DNA of 14,838 nucleotides from positions 1 through 14,838 of the forward strand of contig JAJQCX010000166.1 in NCBI GenBank assembly GCA_021202495.1. Reading direction: 5' to 3'. Position numbers and translations under genes: made by a program. The notes beneath the pieces are model-generated. The model was not told the DNA's origin. It made no database searches and saw nothing but the letters and a program-made list of their open reading frames with translations. The first letter of the stretch is position 1; every line of letters starts with the position of its first letter. Shown here piece by piece: positions 1 through 7,432 of the stretch. This DNA is from Clostridia bacterium. GTDB taxonomy: Bacteria > Bacillota > Clostridia > UMGS1883.

Positions 1-24
1 ATTCTTAATTTTTAATTCTTAATT
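1..24. repeat. AT-rich short direct repeat at window edge
   Basis: The 10-mer ATTCTTAATT occurs at 1-10 and again at 15-24, separated by TTTA, giving a 14-bp period. The second copy runs into the rpoZ stop codon (complement of 23-25). It is truncated by the window edge, so I cannot tell whether it is a longer tandem array, the start of a spacer, or chance in AT-rich DNA. There is no GC-rich stem, so it is not an intrinsic terminator as seen here. Confidence 0.5.
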
Positions 25-214
25 ATATCTCGTCCTCTTCCCTAATCTTCACGTGCCCCTCGGCGATCTCCTTCACCGCCATCGAAACGGGCTTATCGGT
101 AACGCCGTTACTCTCTTCCGCAATCTGTCTCGCGCGCTTTGCCGTCACTATAACGAGCGAATAGCGAGAGGGCATCCCCTCCATAAGCTTTGAGATTTCA
201 GGATATAACATCAT
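23..214 (-). CDS. rpoZ: DNA-directed RNA polymerase omega subunit
   Basis: The product is the small omega subunit, which helps RNA polymerase assemble around beta-prime. The 63-residue protein starts MMLYPEISKLMEG and contains the family core SRYSLVIVTAKRARQI followed by KPVSMAVKEIAEGHVKI near the C-terminus, which is typical of Clostridia omega in order and length. The longest reading starts at ATG 220. An AAGGAG motif lies only 3 nt before that codon but 9 nt before ATG 214, so 214 is preferred (ATG 211 is also possible). The start lies inside the end of gmk, whose stop is at 198-200, so the two are translationally coupled. Order remA-gmk-rpoZ is a standard Firmicutes arrangement and supports the call despite the small size. 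It ends in an acidic tail, EEDEI. Confidence 0.93.
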   Translation of the reverse strand: MMLYPEISKLMEGMPSRYSLVIVTAKRARQIAEESNGVTDKPVSMAVKEIAEGHVKIREEDEI

Positions 215-830
215 TGTCATGCACTCCTTCCAAAAATTCGTTTATAAAATCTTCATTGTTATCTGCCTTGCATTTTTCCGCCGCAAAAACGGATTCAAGC
301 TGCTTTGCCGCAGCCTCAATTTCATCATTTATGATTATATAGTCGTATTTATGCGCCTCTTTCATTTCCTCAACCGCCATAGCAAGCCGCTTTTTTATAA
401 CGTCGCGGCTCTCCGTTCCGCGATTTATCAGCCGCTCCTTCAGCACCTCATATGACGGCGGAGCCGTGAACACCAGCACCGCCTCGGGGCAATTTTCCCT
501 CACCGAAAACGCACCCTGCACGTCTATCTCCAGCACCACGTCAACGCCCTCCGCAAGCCTTTCCTCAACCTGCTTTCTCGGCGTTCCGTAATAATGGTCG
601 CAAAAGTATGCGTATTCCAAAAAGCCGCCTTCTTCGATTTTTGCCTTAAATTCCTCATCCGTCATGTAGTAATAGCTCACGCCGTAACGCTCGCCCTCGC
701 GCGGATCGCGCGTCGTCGCCGAAACGGACACATAAACCTCCCCGTGCTTATCGGTATATTCCTTTAAAATAGTACCCTTGCCGCTTCCCGAAGGGCCCGA
801 CAGCACAAGCAGCGTTCCGCGTCTTTCCAT
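198..830 (-). CDS. gmk: Guanylate kinase
   Basis: Gmk phosphorylates GMP (and dGMP) to GDP with ATP in the cytosol, the step downstream of purine salvage. The 210-residue protein has the P-loop GPSGSGKGT at residues 12-20, the GMP-binding segment SATTRDPREGE at 37-47, EYAYFCDHYYGTP at 72-84, LEIDVQGA at 100-107 and the arginine-bearing RGTES at 137-141, all in the expected order. Length matches the family (about 200-210). ATG 830 lies 2 bp after the remA stop, with GGAGG about 7 nt upstream inside the end of remA. The 3' end overlaps the rpoZ start by 17 bp. The last 20 residues are acidic and poorly conserved. I see nothing abnormal. Confidence 0.97.
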   Translation of the reverse strand: MERRGTLLVLSGPSGSGKGTILKEYTDKHGEVYVSVSATTRDPREGERYGVSYYYMTDEEFKAKIEEGGFLEYAYFCDHYYGTPRKQVEERLAEGVDVVLEIDVQGAFSVRENCPEAVLVFTAPPSYEVLKERLINRGTESRDVIKKRLAMAVEEMKEAHKYDYIIINDEIEAAAKQLESVFAAEKCKADNNEDFINEFLEGVHDNDVIS

Positions 831-832
831 CT

Positions 833-1102
833 TTATTCCTCCCCCTCGTCCTCGCTGTCCGCTTTTTCATCTCCCTCATTTCTCTCTCTCAGCGTTTCCG
901 CCGTGAGCGCCGAAAGCACAACATGCCCCGAATCCGTTATTATGACGCTCCGCGTCCTTCTTCCGAACGACGCGTCTATCAGCCTTCCCTCGTCCTGCGC
1001 GTCATGCACAAGCCGCTTTATCGGCGCCGAATCCGGCGACACAATGCTCACAATCTTAATGTCCGACACCAAATTTCCAAACCCGATGTTTATCAGCTTC
1101 AC
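833..1102 (-). CDS. remA: RemA family extracellular-matrix regulatory protein (DUF370)
   Basis: RemA is a small DNA-binding regulator; in Bacillus subtilis it activates biofilm-matrix and osmoprotection operons. This 89-residue protein starts [13 protein letters not shown] and contains [12 protein letters not shown], the basic segment [17 protein letters not shown] and [13 protein letters not shown], matching RemA nearly end to end. The tail after about residue 74 is acidic and low in complexity. The start codon is GTG at 1102, preceded by purine-rich AAAGGGGAAAAGG. Genes gmk and rpoZ follow immediately, the usual context. Upstream there is a 331-bp gap to yicC instead of the usual short spacing, so remA may have its own promoter. 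The family call is secure, but whether it controls biofilm genes in this organism cannot be seen. Confidence 0.95.
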   Translation of the reverse strand: MKLINIGFGNLVSDIKIVSIVSPDSAPIKRLVHDAQDEGRLIDASFGRRTRSVIITDSGHVVLSALTAETLRERNEGDEKADSEDEGEE

Positions 1103-1120
1103 CGCGCCTTTTCCCCTTTC

Positions 1121-1150
1121 ACTATATTTTTAATGATTTTACACTGTCTC
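1121..1150 (-). promoter_or_regulatory. Possible sigma-A-like promoter for remA-gmk-rpoZ
   Basis: On the minus strand, GAGACA (complement of 1145-1150) is 18 bp upstream of TATAGT (complement of 1121-1126), matching the consensus at 4 of 6 and 5 of 6 positions. Transcription would begin near 1114, only about 12 nt before the GTG start, which would trim part of the purine-rich Shine-Dalgarno region. That very short leader is a reason for doubt. The alternative is readthrough from the upstream operon. Confidence 0.3.
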
Positions 1151-1151
1151 C

Positions 1152-1193
1152 GTCGTAGGGCGGGGGCTTGCTCCCGCCGCGGTCTCCCATCCA
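1152..1193. repeat. GC-rich palindromic (REP-like) repeat, copy 1
   Basis: This 42-bp unit begins GTCGTAGGG and ends GCGGTCTCCCATCCA. Its centre, 1159-1178, folds into a 9-bp stem (GGCGGGGGC against GCTCCCGCC, one G-T wobble) around a TT turn. It shares both flanks and the stem with the unit at 1236-1279. Neither strand has a T-run after the stem, so it is not a standard intrinsic terminator. This shape resembles interspersed REP-like elements, but only a genome search could confirm that. Confidence 0.7.
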
Positions 1194-1235
1194 ACCAAAA
1201 ATCAACCCACTTTACGTAATTTTCTCGCTATCTTG

Positions 1236-1279
1236 GTCGTAGGGGCGGGGCTCGCCCCCCGCCCGCGGTCTCCCACCCA
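1236..1279. repeat. GC-rich palindromic (REP-like) repeat, copy 2
   Basis: This 44-bp unit begins GTCGTAGGGG and ends GCGGTCTCCCACCCA, in the same orientation as the 1152-1193 copy and 84 bp away from it. Its centre is a GGGGCGGGGC arm and a C-rich partner arm around CTCG. The stem bases differ from copy 1 on both sides while the fold is kept, so the palindrome appears conserved rather than the exact sequence. The right flank contains the palindrome CCGCGG. Confidence 0.7.
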
Positions 1280-1333
1280 CATTTAAACCGCGACCACATA
1301 GTAAAATTCCACACCATACCACCGCGCGAAATA

Positions 1334-1367
1334 GGCTCAAGCGGCACGCTTGCCAACCTGCGGTTGG
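1334..1367. other. Two adjoining hairpins in the yicC-remA gap
   Basis: CAAGC (1338-1342) pairs with GCTTG (1348-1352), extended by GG/CC at 1334-1335 and 1353-1354 across a 2-nt bulge. Next to it CCAACC (1353-1358) pairs with GGTTGG (1362-1367) around a 3-nt loop. The two stems compete for bases 1353-1354, so they could switch or stack. No U-tract follows on either strand. It may be part of another repeat or an mRNA processing site. Confidence 0.4.
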
Positions 1368-1433
1368 ATCCTCCTTCGCGCCCGACTATTCCATAAACTT
1401 TTAAATTCCGCCCGCGCCGCAGCGCGTTCTTTG

Positions 1434-2312
1434 TTACTCTATATTCTGCACCTGCTCGCGCAGCTTTTCAAGCAGCGTCTTAACCTCGATAACGTCCTTC
1501 GCAATATCCAAATTGTTGCACTTTGACCCCGTAGTATTTATTTCCCTGTTCATTTCCTGCAAAAGAAAATCAAGCTTTCTTCCCACGGGCTCGCTATCGC
1601 AAAACATTTCTCTCATCTGCGAAATGTGGCTCTTTAACCGCGCAATCTCCTCATTCACATCAACCTTGTCCGCAAAGAGCGCGACCTCCGTCAAAAGCCG
1701 CCCCTCGTCATAGGGCACGCTGCCTAAAATCTCCTTCATCCGCGCCTCAATTCTCGCACGGTAATTTACCACAATTTCAGGCGCCGCCTTTTCAATCTGC
1801 GCCACAACGACCTCAACCGCGTCGAGATGCCCTTCAAGCACCGCGCGCATATTTTCGCCCTCGCTCACACGCATCGCGTCATATCCCGCCGCCGCTTCAT
1901 CGAGCGCCCCAAGCGCCGCGTTTGTCATTTCCTCGCTCTCGGTTTCCGCCGCATCGACGCTCAAAACGTCAGGCAGCCGCGCAATGTCAATCGCCCTAAC
2001 CGCGCCGCTTTCCGCTCCCGTCTCCGACGCAATTTTGTCAATCGCTTCTTTATACGCTTTCGCCAGGCTCACGTTCACCGCAACGCTCTTCGTCTCATCC
2101 TCAGAGGCGTCCACATTCACAAAAACGTCGATCTTTCCGCGGGATGTATATTTCCCGACAGCCTTTTTCAGCGGCGCTTCCAAAAACGCATACAGGCGCG
2201 GCGTTTTCACGCTAATATCACTGTAACGGCTGTTCACCGATTTTATCTCAACGGAAATTTTCTTTCCGGCACAAACCGCCTCCGCGCTGCCGTAACCCGT
2301 CATGCTTTTCAT
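1434..2312 (-). CDS. yicC: YicC/YloC family endoribonuclease
   Basis: The YicC family is a conserved endoribonuclease implicated in RNA turnover, including small-RNA decay in Escherichia coli. The 292-residue protein has the N-terminal signature [12 protein letters not shown], then SVEIKSVNSRYSDISVKTP around residues 20-38, and the conserved C-terminal segments EEIARLKSHISQM and GRKLDFLLQEMNREINT with the end motif DVIEVKTLLEKLREQVQN. Length and termini match the family (about 290). ATG 2312 overlaps the ftsH stop in an ATGA junction, and a GGGGAGGA Shine-Dalgarno sits 9 nt upstream inside ftsH, so expression is coupled to ftsH. In B. subtilis yloC lies just before remA-gmk-rpoZ. Here that order is kept but a 331-bp repeat-bearing gap intervenes. 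Confidence 0.95.
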   Translation of the reverse strand: MKSMTGYGSAEAVCAGKKISVEIKSVNSRYSDISVKTPRLYAFLEAPLKKAVGKYTSRGKIDVFVNVDASEDETKSVAVNVSLAKAYKEAIDKIASETGAESGAVRAIDIARLPDVLSVDAAETESEEMTNAALGALDEAAAGYDAMRVSEGENMRAVLEGHLDAVEVVVAQIEKAAPEIVVNYRARIEARMKEILGSVPYDEGRLLTEVALFADKVDVNEEIARLKSHISQMREMFCDSEPVGRKLDFLLQEMNREINTTGSKCNNLDIAKDVIEVKTLLEKLREQVQNIE

Positions 2313-4168
2313 GCTTCTTCATCCTCCCCGCCTTCAACGCCGAATTTTCCTTCAAACGCCGCTTCAAATTCGTCCGCGTCAAGCTTTTCATGCTCATAGA
2401 GCGCGTTTGCCACGTTTTCGAGCTTGTCAATATTATCGCGCAAAAGCTTCTCGCACTGTGCGTAGCACTCGTCGATTATCTTCTTTATCTCGCGGTCAAT
2501 CTCCGCCGCCGTCTCCTGACTGTAGTTATTCCCCTGTGCAAAGTCTCTTCCCAGGAATACCTCGTGCTCCTCCGACGTAAACGTCATCGAGCCCAAAGCG
2601 TCGCTCATGCCGTACTGCATAACCATCTTGCGCGCGGTTTTCGTCGCGCGTTCAATGTCGCTCGAAGCGCCCGTGTTTATCTCATTGAACACAATTTTCT
2701 CCGCCACTCTGCCCGCCATCATCATAACAATATCCTCAAGCATTTCCTGCTTTGATATATATGACTTATCCGTATCCGGCAAGCTCAGCGTAAATCCGCC
2801 CGCCCTTCCGCGCGGAATTATCGAAACCTGATGCACCGCGTCCTGCGTCGGCAGCAGCTTTGCCGCCACCGCGTGCCCCGCCTCGTGGTACGCCGTCTGT
2901 CTCTTGTCCTTTTCCTTTGTCACCTTGTTCTTCTTTTCGGGACCCATCACAACCTTCAAAATTGCTTCGTCGATTTCCGATTCCGCAATCTCGCTCTTTT
3001 TCGCTCTCGCCGCCAAGATTGCCGCTTCGTTTAACACGTTTTCCAAGTCCGCGCCCGTAAAGCCGTATGTCGATTTCGCAATCTTTTCAAGCGACACGCT
3101 CTTTGCCAAGGGCTTATTTTTCGAGTGTATTTTTAATATCGCTTCGCGCCCCTTTTGGTCGGGGTAATTTACAACAACCTGCCTGTCAAACCTGCCGGGT
3201 CTTAAAAGAGCGGGGTCAAGTATGTCGGGGCGGTTTGTCGCCGCGATTATAATAATGCCCGAATTTGTACCGAAGCCGTCCATTTCAACAAGAAGCTGAT
3301 TTAACGTCTGCTCGCGCTCGTCATGTCCGCCTCCGAGCCCCGTGCCTCTCTGTCGTCCCACAGCGTCGATTTCATCTATAAATATTATCGCCGGCAAATT
3401 CTTTCTTGCCTGGTCAAACAAATCTCTCACTCTCGACGCGCCCACGCCGACAAACATTTCCACAAAGTCGCTGCCCGACATCGAATAAAAAGGCACATTT
3501 GCCTCGCCCGCAATCGCCTTTGCAAGAAGTGTCTTACCCGTTCCGGGAGGTCCCACCAAAAGCACGCCCTTGGGAATTCTCGCCCCAAGCTCGGTAAACT
3601 GCTTCGGATTTTTCAAAAAGTCCACAATTTCGGAGAGCTCTCTCTTTTCCTCGTCAACGCCCGCAACGTCGTCAAACGTCACTCTCCTGCCCTGCTCCTC
3701 GGGCGCTTTCGCCTTGCTCTTGCCAAATCCGCCCAAGCCTTTTCCGCCGCCCTGTGACTGACGGTAAAAGAACACCCACAACGCAATGAGCAAAATGAGC
3801 ATAATCGCGCTCGGCAGCATCGAAACCCACCACGAAACCGATTCGGGCTTCGGCGTGGATATAATAAGCGGGTCGTCCGGATCGCTCATCTGCTCGTCAA
3901 TTTCATCCTGCAAAACCGAATAGAGGAACGTCCTTCCCGGTATGTCAACCACAACAGAAGATCTGTCGGCGTCCTTAAACGTCACCGTCGCCTGCGTGTC
4001 GCTCAGCTCCAGCTCTTTAACCTCGCCGTTTTTCACCGCCAGCACAAGATCCGAAAAATTATATTCCTCAACCTCAATTTCCGGACGCGACGTAAACATA
4101 CTTATAATAAGCATCACCACAATGAGAAATGCCACGTAAAAACCGATGTTTTTAATTCCCTTCTTCAA
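2309..4168 (-). CDS. ftsH: ATP-dependent zinc metalloprotease FtsH
   Basis: FtsH is a membrane-anchored hexameric AAA+ protease that removes misfolded membrane proteins and short-lived regulators. In the 619-residue reading, transmembrane segments lie near residues 8-26 and 113-136 around a small extracytoplasmic domain. The Walker A GPPGTGKT is at 206-213, Walker B IIFIDEID at 261-268, the second region of homology at 310-329, and the zinc site HEAGH at 428-432 with the third ligand, an Asp, near 504. A longer frame opens at ATG 4189 but has no Shine-Dalgarno. TTG 4168 has GGGGGAG 5 nt upstream (complement of 4174-4180) and gives the usual short N-terminus [10 protein letters not shown], so it is preferred. 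It overlaps hpt by 17 bp and yicC by 4 bp. The tilS-hpt-ftsH order is classic for Firmicutes. Confidence 0.97.
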   Translation of the reverse strand: MKKGIKNIGFYVAFLIVVMLIISMFTSRPEIEVEEYNFSDLVLAVKNGEVKELELSDTQATVTFKDADRSSVVVDIPGRTFLYSVLQDEIDEQMSDPDDPLIISTPKPESVSWWVSMLPSAIMLILLIALWVFFYRQSQGGGKGLGGFGKSKAKAPEEQGRRVTFDDVAGVDEEKRELSEIVDFLKNPKQFTELGARIPKGVLLVGPPGTGKTLLAKAIAGEANVPFYSMSGSDFVEMFVGVGASRVRDLFDQARKNLPAIIFIDEIDAVGRQRGTGLGGGHDEREQTLNQLLVEMDGFGTNSGIIIIAATNRPDILDPALLRPGRFDRQVVVNYPDQKGREAILKIHSKNKPLAKSVSLEKIAKSTYGFTGADLENVLNEAAILAARAKKSEIAESEIDEAILKVVMGPEKKNKVTKEKDKRQTAYHEAGHAVAAKLLPTQDAVHQVSIIPRGRAGGFTLSLPDTDKSYISKQEMLEDIVMMMAGRVAEKIVFNEINTGASSDIERATKTARKMVMQYGMSDALGSMTFTSEEHEVFLGRDFAQGNNYSQETAAEIDREIKKIIDECYAQCEKLLRDNIDKLENVANALYEHEKLDADEFEAAFEGKFGVEGGEDEEA

Positions 4169-4730
4169 CACAACTCCCCCTTTGCTCATACATTTCGGGC
4201 TTCAAAATCCCCACAAACGGGAATTGACGATAGCGATATTCGTAATCGAGTCCGTACCCCGCCACAAATTTATTGGGTATCACAAAGCCGACATACTTCG
4301 GATGCAAATCCACAACTCTGCGCTCGGGCTTGTCTAAAAATGTGCATATCTCAACGCTCTTTGCGCCCTCCTCCAAAAGGAGCTTCTTTATCGCCGTCAG
4401 CGTTCTGCCCGTGTCAACTATGTCCTCAAGTATCAATATGTCCAAGCCCTTCGGGTCAAAGCCCTTGCCCTTTATTATGTCAACCTTTCCCGACGATTCC
4501 GTTCCCGCGCCGTAGCTCGACGCGAAAATAAAGCTCACCTTCACCGGAATTTTGAGCGCGCGAACCATGTCCGCCGCAAAGATAAAGCTTCCCGACAAAA
4601 CGCTTAAAACGCACAAATCCTTCCCGTGATAATCGCGCCCTATTTCCTCCGCCATTTCGGCTATACGGCTCTTTATTTCATCCTCCGAAATCAGCACTTC
4701 CTCGATAACATCCGTAATATCCTCGTTCAA
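4152..4730 (-). CDS. hpt: Hypoxanthine(-guanine) phosphoribosyltransferase
   Basis: Hpt salvages hypoxanthine and guanine by joining them to PRPP to give IMP and GMP. The 192-residue protein has the pyrophosphate-loop region VLSGSF at about 44-49, the PRPP motif ILEDIVDTGRTL at about 100-111 with the catalytic Asp near 106, and the purine-binding end VGFVIPNKFVAGYGLDYEYRYR followed by FVGILKPEMY. Length is slightly above the common 175-185 because of short N- and C-terminal extensions. The start is TTG at 4730, overlapping the tilS stop as TTGA, with AAAGGA 9 nt upstream. A rare start at an overlapping junction suggests low, coupled translation behind tilS. In B. subtilis hpt (hprT) lies between tilS and ftsH, as here. 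Confidence 0.96.
   Translation of the reverse strand: MNEDITDVIEEVLISEDEIKSRIAEMAEEIGRDYHGKDLCVLSVLSGSFIFAADMVRALKIPVKVSFIFASSYGAGTESSGKVDIIKGKGFDPKGLDILILEDIVDTGRTLTAIKKLLLEEGAKSVEICTFLDKPERRVVDLHPKYVGFVIPNKFVAGYGLDYEYRYRQFPFVGILKPEMYEQRGSCVEEGN
4174..4180 (-). promoter_or_regulatory. Shine-Dalgarno deciding the ftsH TTG start
   Basis: GGGGGAG on the minus strand lies 5 nt before TTG 4168 and lies within the hpt coding end. The in-frame ATG at 4189 has no purine-rich sequence before it, and the GTG at 4171 is only 2 nt away. This spacing is the main reason for choosing the TTG start. Confidence 0.6.
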
Positions 4731-6073
4731 TTCTCATCGTCCTTTCTCTTTTCAAATGAAATCACAGCGAGCCTTTCTGTCTCCGTGCTCGGCATAAACG
4801 ACGCCGATTTTCTTATTCCCGGAACAAACAAAATCTCGCCGCCCTTTGCCACCGTCACAATGCTCTCGCGCAACTTTCGCGGCAGCTTTATGTCAATAAA
4901 AAGCTCCTTCAGCTTTTTTCTTCCTTTCATTCCCTTCGGGCGCATGAAATCTCCGTCTTTTCTTGTTCGTATCTCAAAGTCGCCCAACAAATCGGCATCA
5001 AATACCGCTGTCATATTATTATCGCTCATTTTTTCACTTTTGTCAACAGTTTTTACTTTAATAGCGTACCCCAAAGCCTCAATTGTCACGTTTTCACCCT
5101 TTTTCACAATACGTGAAAATTCCTTCGGCTCACTTTCAATATACGGCTTCACCTTTCCGTACTCGTTTTCAATCACAAGCCCGCCCAAGCTTCGCCGCCG
5201 ACCGCTGCGACCGAATGCCACGTCCTCAACCGCCGATATTTTTTCAAAATCAATTTCCTCCGCGCCCCACTCTTTGAGCGCCGTGATTATAACTCTCCGT
5301 CTTATACTCTCGTGTAAACCTTTGAGCTTCTCCGCGTCAATCATTCCATCTACAAATGCTCCGCAATTATCTACAATTTCTCTCAAAAACTCCTCATCTG
5401 TCCTCAAAATCCCCGCAGCCCTCACAATATTTTCTTCCGCTTTGTCGCAAATCTCCCTCATTTCGGGCAAAATATTGTGCCTTATGCGATTTCTGGCATA
5501 GCTCACGTCAAAATTTGTCGCGTCCGTTCGCCACTCTGTTTTACCCTCCAAATATTCCTCAATTTCGCTCTTTTTCACGTCAAGCAAAGGGCGAATCACA
5601 TTGCCTCTCACGTAAGGGATCCCCCCGAGCCCCTTTGCCCCGCTTCCGCGCACCAGGTGCAGTAAAAAAGTCTCGGCATTATCGTCCAAATGGTGCGCCG
5701 TCGCAATGCGCGCCCCGCCCAATTGTGCCGCCGCATCGTTAAAAAGGCGGTATCTTTCCCGCCTTCCACATTCTTCCTCTCCTATTTTTTCATTTTTTGT
5801 CATTTTTTTAACGTCGCATTCACGGTAAAAAAGCCGTATATTAAGCCTTTTGCAAAGTTCCTTCACAAATTCGCTGTCGGAGTCTCCCTCTGCTCCTCTA
5901 ATCTTATGGTTAAGATTTGCCGCGTAAATCTCAATCCCCAATTCTTCCCTTAATTCCGAAAGAATATAGAGAAGCCCCACCGAATCCGCGCCGCCCGAAA
6001 GCGCAACAATCACTCTGTCGCCGCAGGATAACATATTGTGCGTCTTTATGGTCTTTTTCACCTTTTCAATCAT
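4727..6073 (-). CDS. tilS: tRNA(Ile)-lysidine synthetase
   Basis: TilS attaches lysine to C34 of the CAU-anticodon isoleucine tRNA using ATP, so that AUA is read as isoleucine. The 448-residue protein has the PP-loop SGGADS at 26-31, HHLDDNAET at about 127-135, LVRGSGAKGLGGIP at about 140-153, the DATNFDVSYARNRIR segment around 184-198, and a C-terminal substrate-binding domain with RTRKDGDFMRPKGMKGRKKL. This covers the full architecture. The longest frame opens at ATG 6130, deep inside dnaB. ATG 6073 is preferred because it lies 8 bp after the dnaB stop, has AGGTGG 4 nt upstream, and gives the family-like start MIEKVKKTI. The 3' end overlaps hpt. Confidence 0.96.
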   Translation of the reverse strand: MIEKVKKTIKTHNMLSCGDRVIVALSGGADSVGLLYILSELREELGIEIYAANLNHKIRGAEGDSDSEFVKELCKRLNIRLFYRECDVKKMTKNEKIGEEECGRRERYRLFNDAAAQLGGARIATAHHLDDNAETFLLHLVRGSGAKGLGGIPYVRGNVIRPLLDVKKSEIEEYLEGKTEWRTDATNFDVSYARNRIRHNILPEMREICDKAEENIVRAAGILRTDEEFLREIVDNCGAFVDGMIDAEKLKGLHESIRRRVIITALKEWGAEEIDFEKISAVEDVAFGRSGRRRSLGGLVIENEYGKVKPYIESEPKEFSRIVKKGENVTIEALGYAIKVKTVDKSEKMSDNNMTAVFDADLLGDFEIRTRKDGDFMRPKGMKGRKKLKELFIDIKLPRKLRESIVTVAKGGEILFVPGIRKSASFMPSTETERLAVISFEKRKDDEN

Positions 6074-6081
6074 ACCGCCAC

Positions 6082-7416
6082 CTAATTTCTGTTGTCCAAA
6101 TTCATAAACTTCGTATATTCTCCGCGCCATGCAAGGTTAATCGTTCTGCATTCGCCCCCGCGGTGCTTTGCGACAATACATTCAATTATGTTGCTTTTTT
6201 GCGCTTCTTCGCTCTCTTCCGCCGTGTCGGGGTTGTACAAAAGCATAACAATGTCCGCATCCTGCTCAATCGCGCCGCTCTCGCGCAAATCCGAAATCTG
6301 CGGGCGTTTGTCGCGCCTCGACTCGCTCATACGATTGAGCTGCGACAGCGTAATAACCGGTATTTCAAGCTCCTTTGACATTATTTTCAGCGAACGCGAA
6401 ATTTCGGCAATCTCCTGCGCGCGGTTGTCAGAGCGAGATTTGCCCTCCATCAGCTGCAAATAGTCAATCACAACAAGCCCGATGTTTTTCTCAAGCTTCA
6501 TTCTTCTGCATTTTGCCCTTATTTCCGAGGCGGAAATGCCCGGCGTATCGTCAATATATACAGGCGCGTTAATAATGCCCGGCAGAGAATGTGCAAGCTT
6601 GCTCATCTCCGTCGCGTTCAAATCGCCTATTCTCATTTTATCGCTCGGCACCAAAGCCTCGCTTGAAAGAACTCTGTTTACAAGCTCTTCCTTGCTCATT
6701 TCGAGGCTGAATATCGCAACCGGGATTTTGTGCCTTATCGCCGCGTTTTCCGCAATGTTTAACGCAAAGCTCGTCTTACCCACACCCGGACGCGCCGCAA
6801 CGATAACAAGCGTGCTTTTCTGCAGTCCCGCAGTCAGCGAATCGAGCGCCGTAAATCCCGTCGGCACACCCGTCACCGACGAGCCGCGCTTTTTTAGCTC
6901 CTCCAAAAGCGCCATCGAGCTTTTCACAACCTCGCTTATGTGATAAAAGCCCTTCGCTCCGCGCTTGTCGAGGATATTGAAAATAAGCTGCTCGCTTCGA
7001 TCCAAAATCGCCGAAACCTCGTCCTCATCCTTCGTCGATATGTCGATTATCTCGCTCGCCGCGTTCACAAGACGGCGCAAAATGCTCTTTCCCTCAACAA
7101 TCGCAATGTAGTGCGACAAATTTTCCGTGGAGAGAACGTTCTGCACAATATTCGTAATGTAGCCTATTCCGCCCACATTGTCGATGTCCCCTCCGAGCTT
7201 ATCCGAAAGCGTGACAATGTCAACCGGAATACCTTCCGTAAACAAAGCCTCGATTGCCGTATATATCGTTTTGTGCGCCGTCGTGTAAAAATCATCCGCC
7301 GAAAGCGCCTCCATCGCGGTCGTGAGAGCCGATTCGTCAAAAATCATGCTCCCCAAAACCGCCTGCTCCGCCTCAATATTATACGGCATAGTTTTTCCGA
7401 CAGGAAGCTCCGCCAT
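6082..7416 (-). CDS. dnaB: Replicative DNA helicase DnaB
   Basis: This is the hexameric 5'-3' helicase that unwinds DNA at the replication fork (called DnaC in B. subtilis). The 444-residue protein has the N-terminal domain (about 10-105, with PYNIEAEQAVLGSM), a linker, and the RecA-like domain: Walker A ARPGVGKTS at 208-216, Walker B LVVIDYLQLM at about 314-323, LSQLNR at about 357-362, the SGAIEQDADIV segment at 380-390 and the arginine-finger region AKHRGGE at about 416-422. No intein interrupts it, though dnaB is a frequent intein host. An upstream ATG at 7452 lies inside rplI. ATG 7416 has GGAGG 9 nt upstream and gives the usual MAELPVGKTMPYN start. The gdpP-rplI-dnaB order is standard in Firmicutes. 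Confidence 0.97.
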   Translation of the reverse strand: MAELPVGKTMPYNIEAEQAVLGSMIFDESALTTAMEALSADDFYTTAHKTIYTAIEALFTEGIPVDIVTLSDKLGGDIDNVGGIGYITNIVQNVLSTENLSHYIAIVEGKSILRRLVNAASEIIDISTKDEDEVSAILDRSEQLIFNILDKRGAKGFYHISEVVKSSMALLEELKKRGSSVTGVPTGFTALDSLTAGLQKSTLVIVAARPGVGKTSFALNIAENAAIRHKIPVAIFSLEMSKEELVNRVLSSEALVPSDKMRIGDLNATEMSKLAHSLPGIINAPVYIDDTPGISASEIRAKCRRMKLEKNIGLVVIDYLQLMEGKSRSDNRAQEIAEISRSLKIMSKELEIPVITLSQLNRMSESRRDKRPQISDLRESGAIEQDADIVMLLYNPDTAEESEEAQKSNIIECIVAKHRGGECRTINLAWRGEYTKFMNLDNRN

Positions 7417-7432
7417 ATAGCTTTCCCTCCAT

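Larger units (their letters stand above)
1103..1433. other. 331-bp non-coding gap with palindromic repeats between yicC and remA
   Basis: No reading frame here resembles a protein; the short frames are broken and not gene-like. From low to high coordinates it holds the possible remA promoter, a GC-rich palindromic repeat (1152-1193), an AT-richer spacer, a second copy of that repeat (1236-1279), an unremarkable stretch, and two adjoining hairpins (1334-1354 and 1353-1367). A small CGCGC/GCGCG hairpin (1413-1426) lies just downstream of the yicC stop but has no U-tract. In related genomes yicC and remA are usually close, so this gap looks like an insertion of repeat-derived sequence. Confidence 0.7.

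Noticed and set aside
923..1219. Plus-strand 98-codon frame running across remA into the intergenic gap
   Set aside because: It is mostly antisense to conserved remA codons, and its non-overlapping tail is translated repeat sequence without protein-like features.
1152..1279. Short CRISPR array or tandem terminators
   Set aside because: Only two imperfect units, with internal palindromes and no cas genes; no T-run follows either stem. A REP-like repeat fits better.
1413..1426. Intrinsic terminator after yicC
   Set aside because: A 5-bp CGCGC/GCGCG hairpin is present just after the stop, but what follows on the minus strand is GGGCGGAATTTAAAAG, not a U-tract, so termination is not supported.
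4626..5501. 291-codon open frame on the plus strand across tilS and hpt
   Set aside because: It crosses two canonical genes antisense, is Ser/Phe/Leu-rich, and shows no family motif; a shadow of the real frames.
6082..7416. Intein in dnaB
   Set aside because: Checked because dnaB is a common intein site, but Walker A, Walker B and the C-terminal motifs lie at normal spacing in a 444-residue protein.
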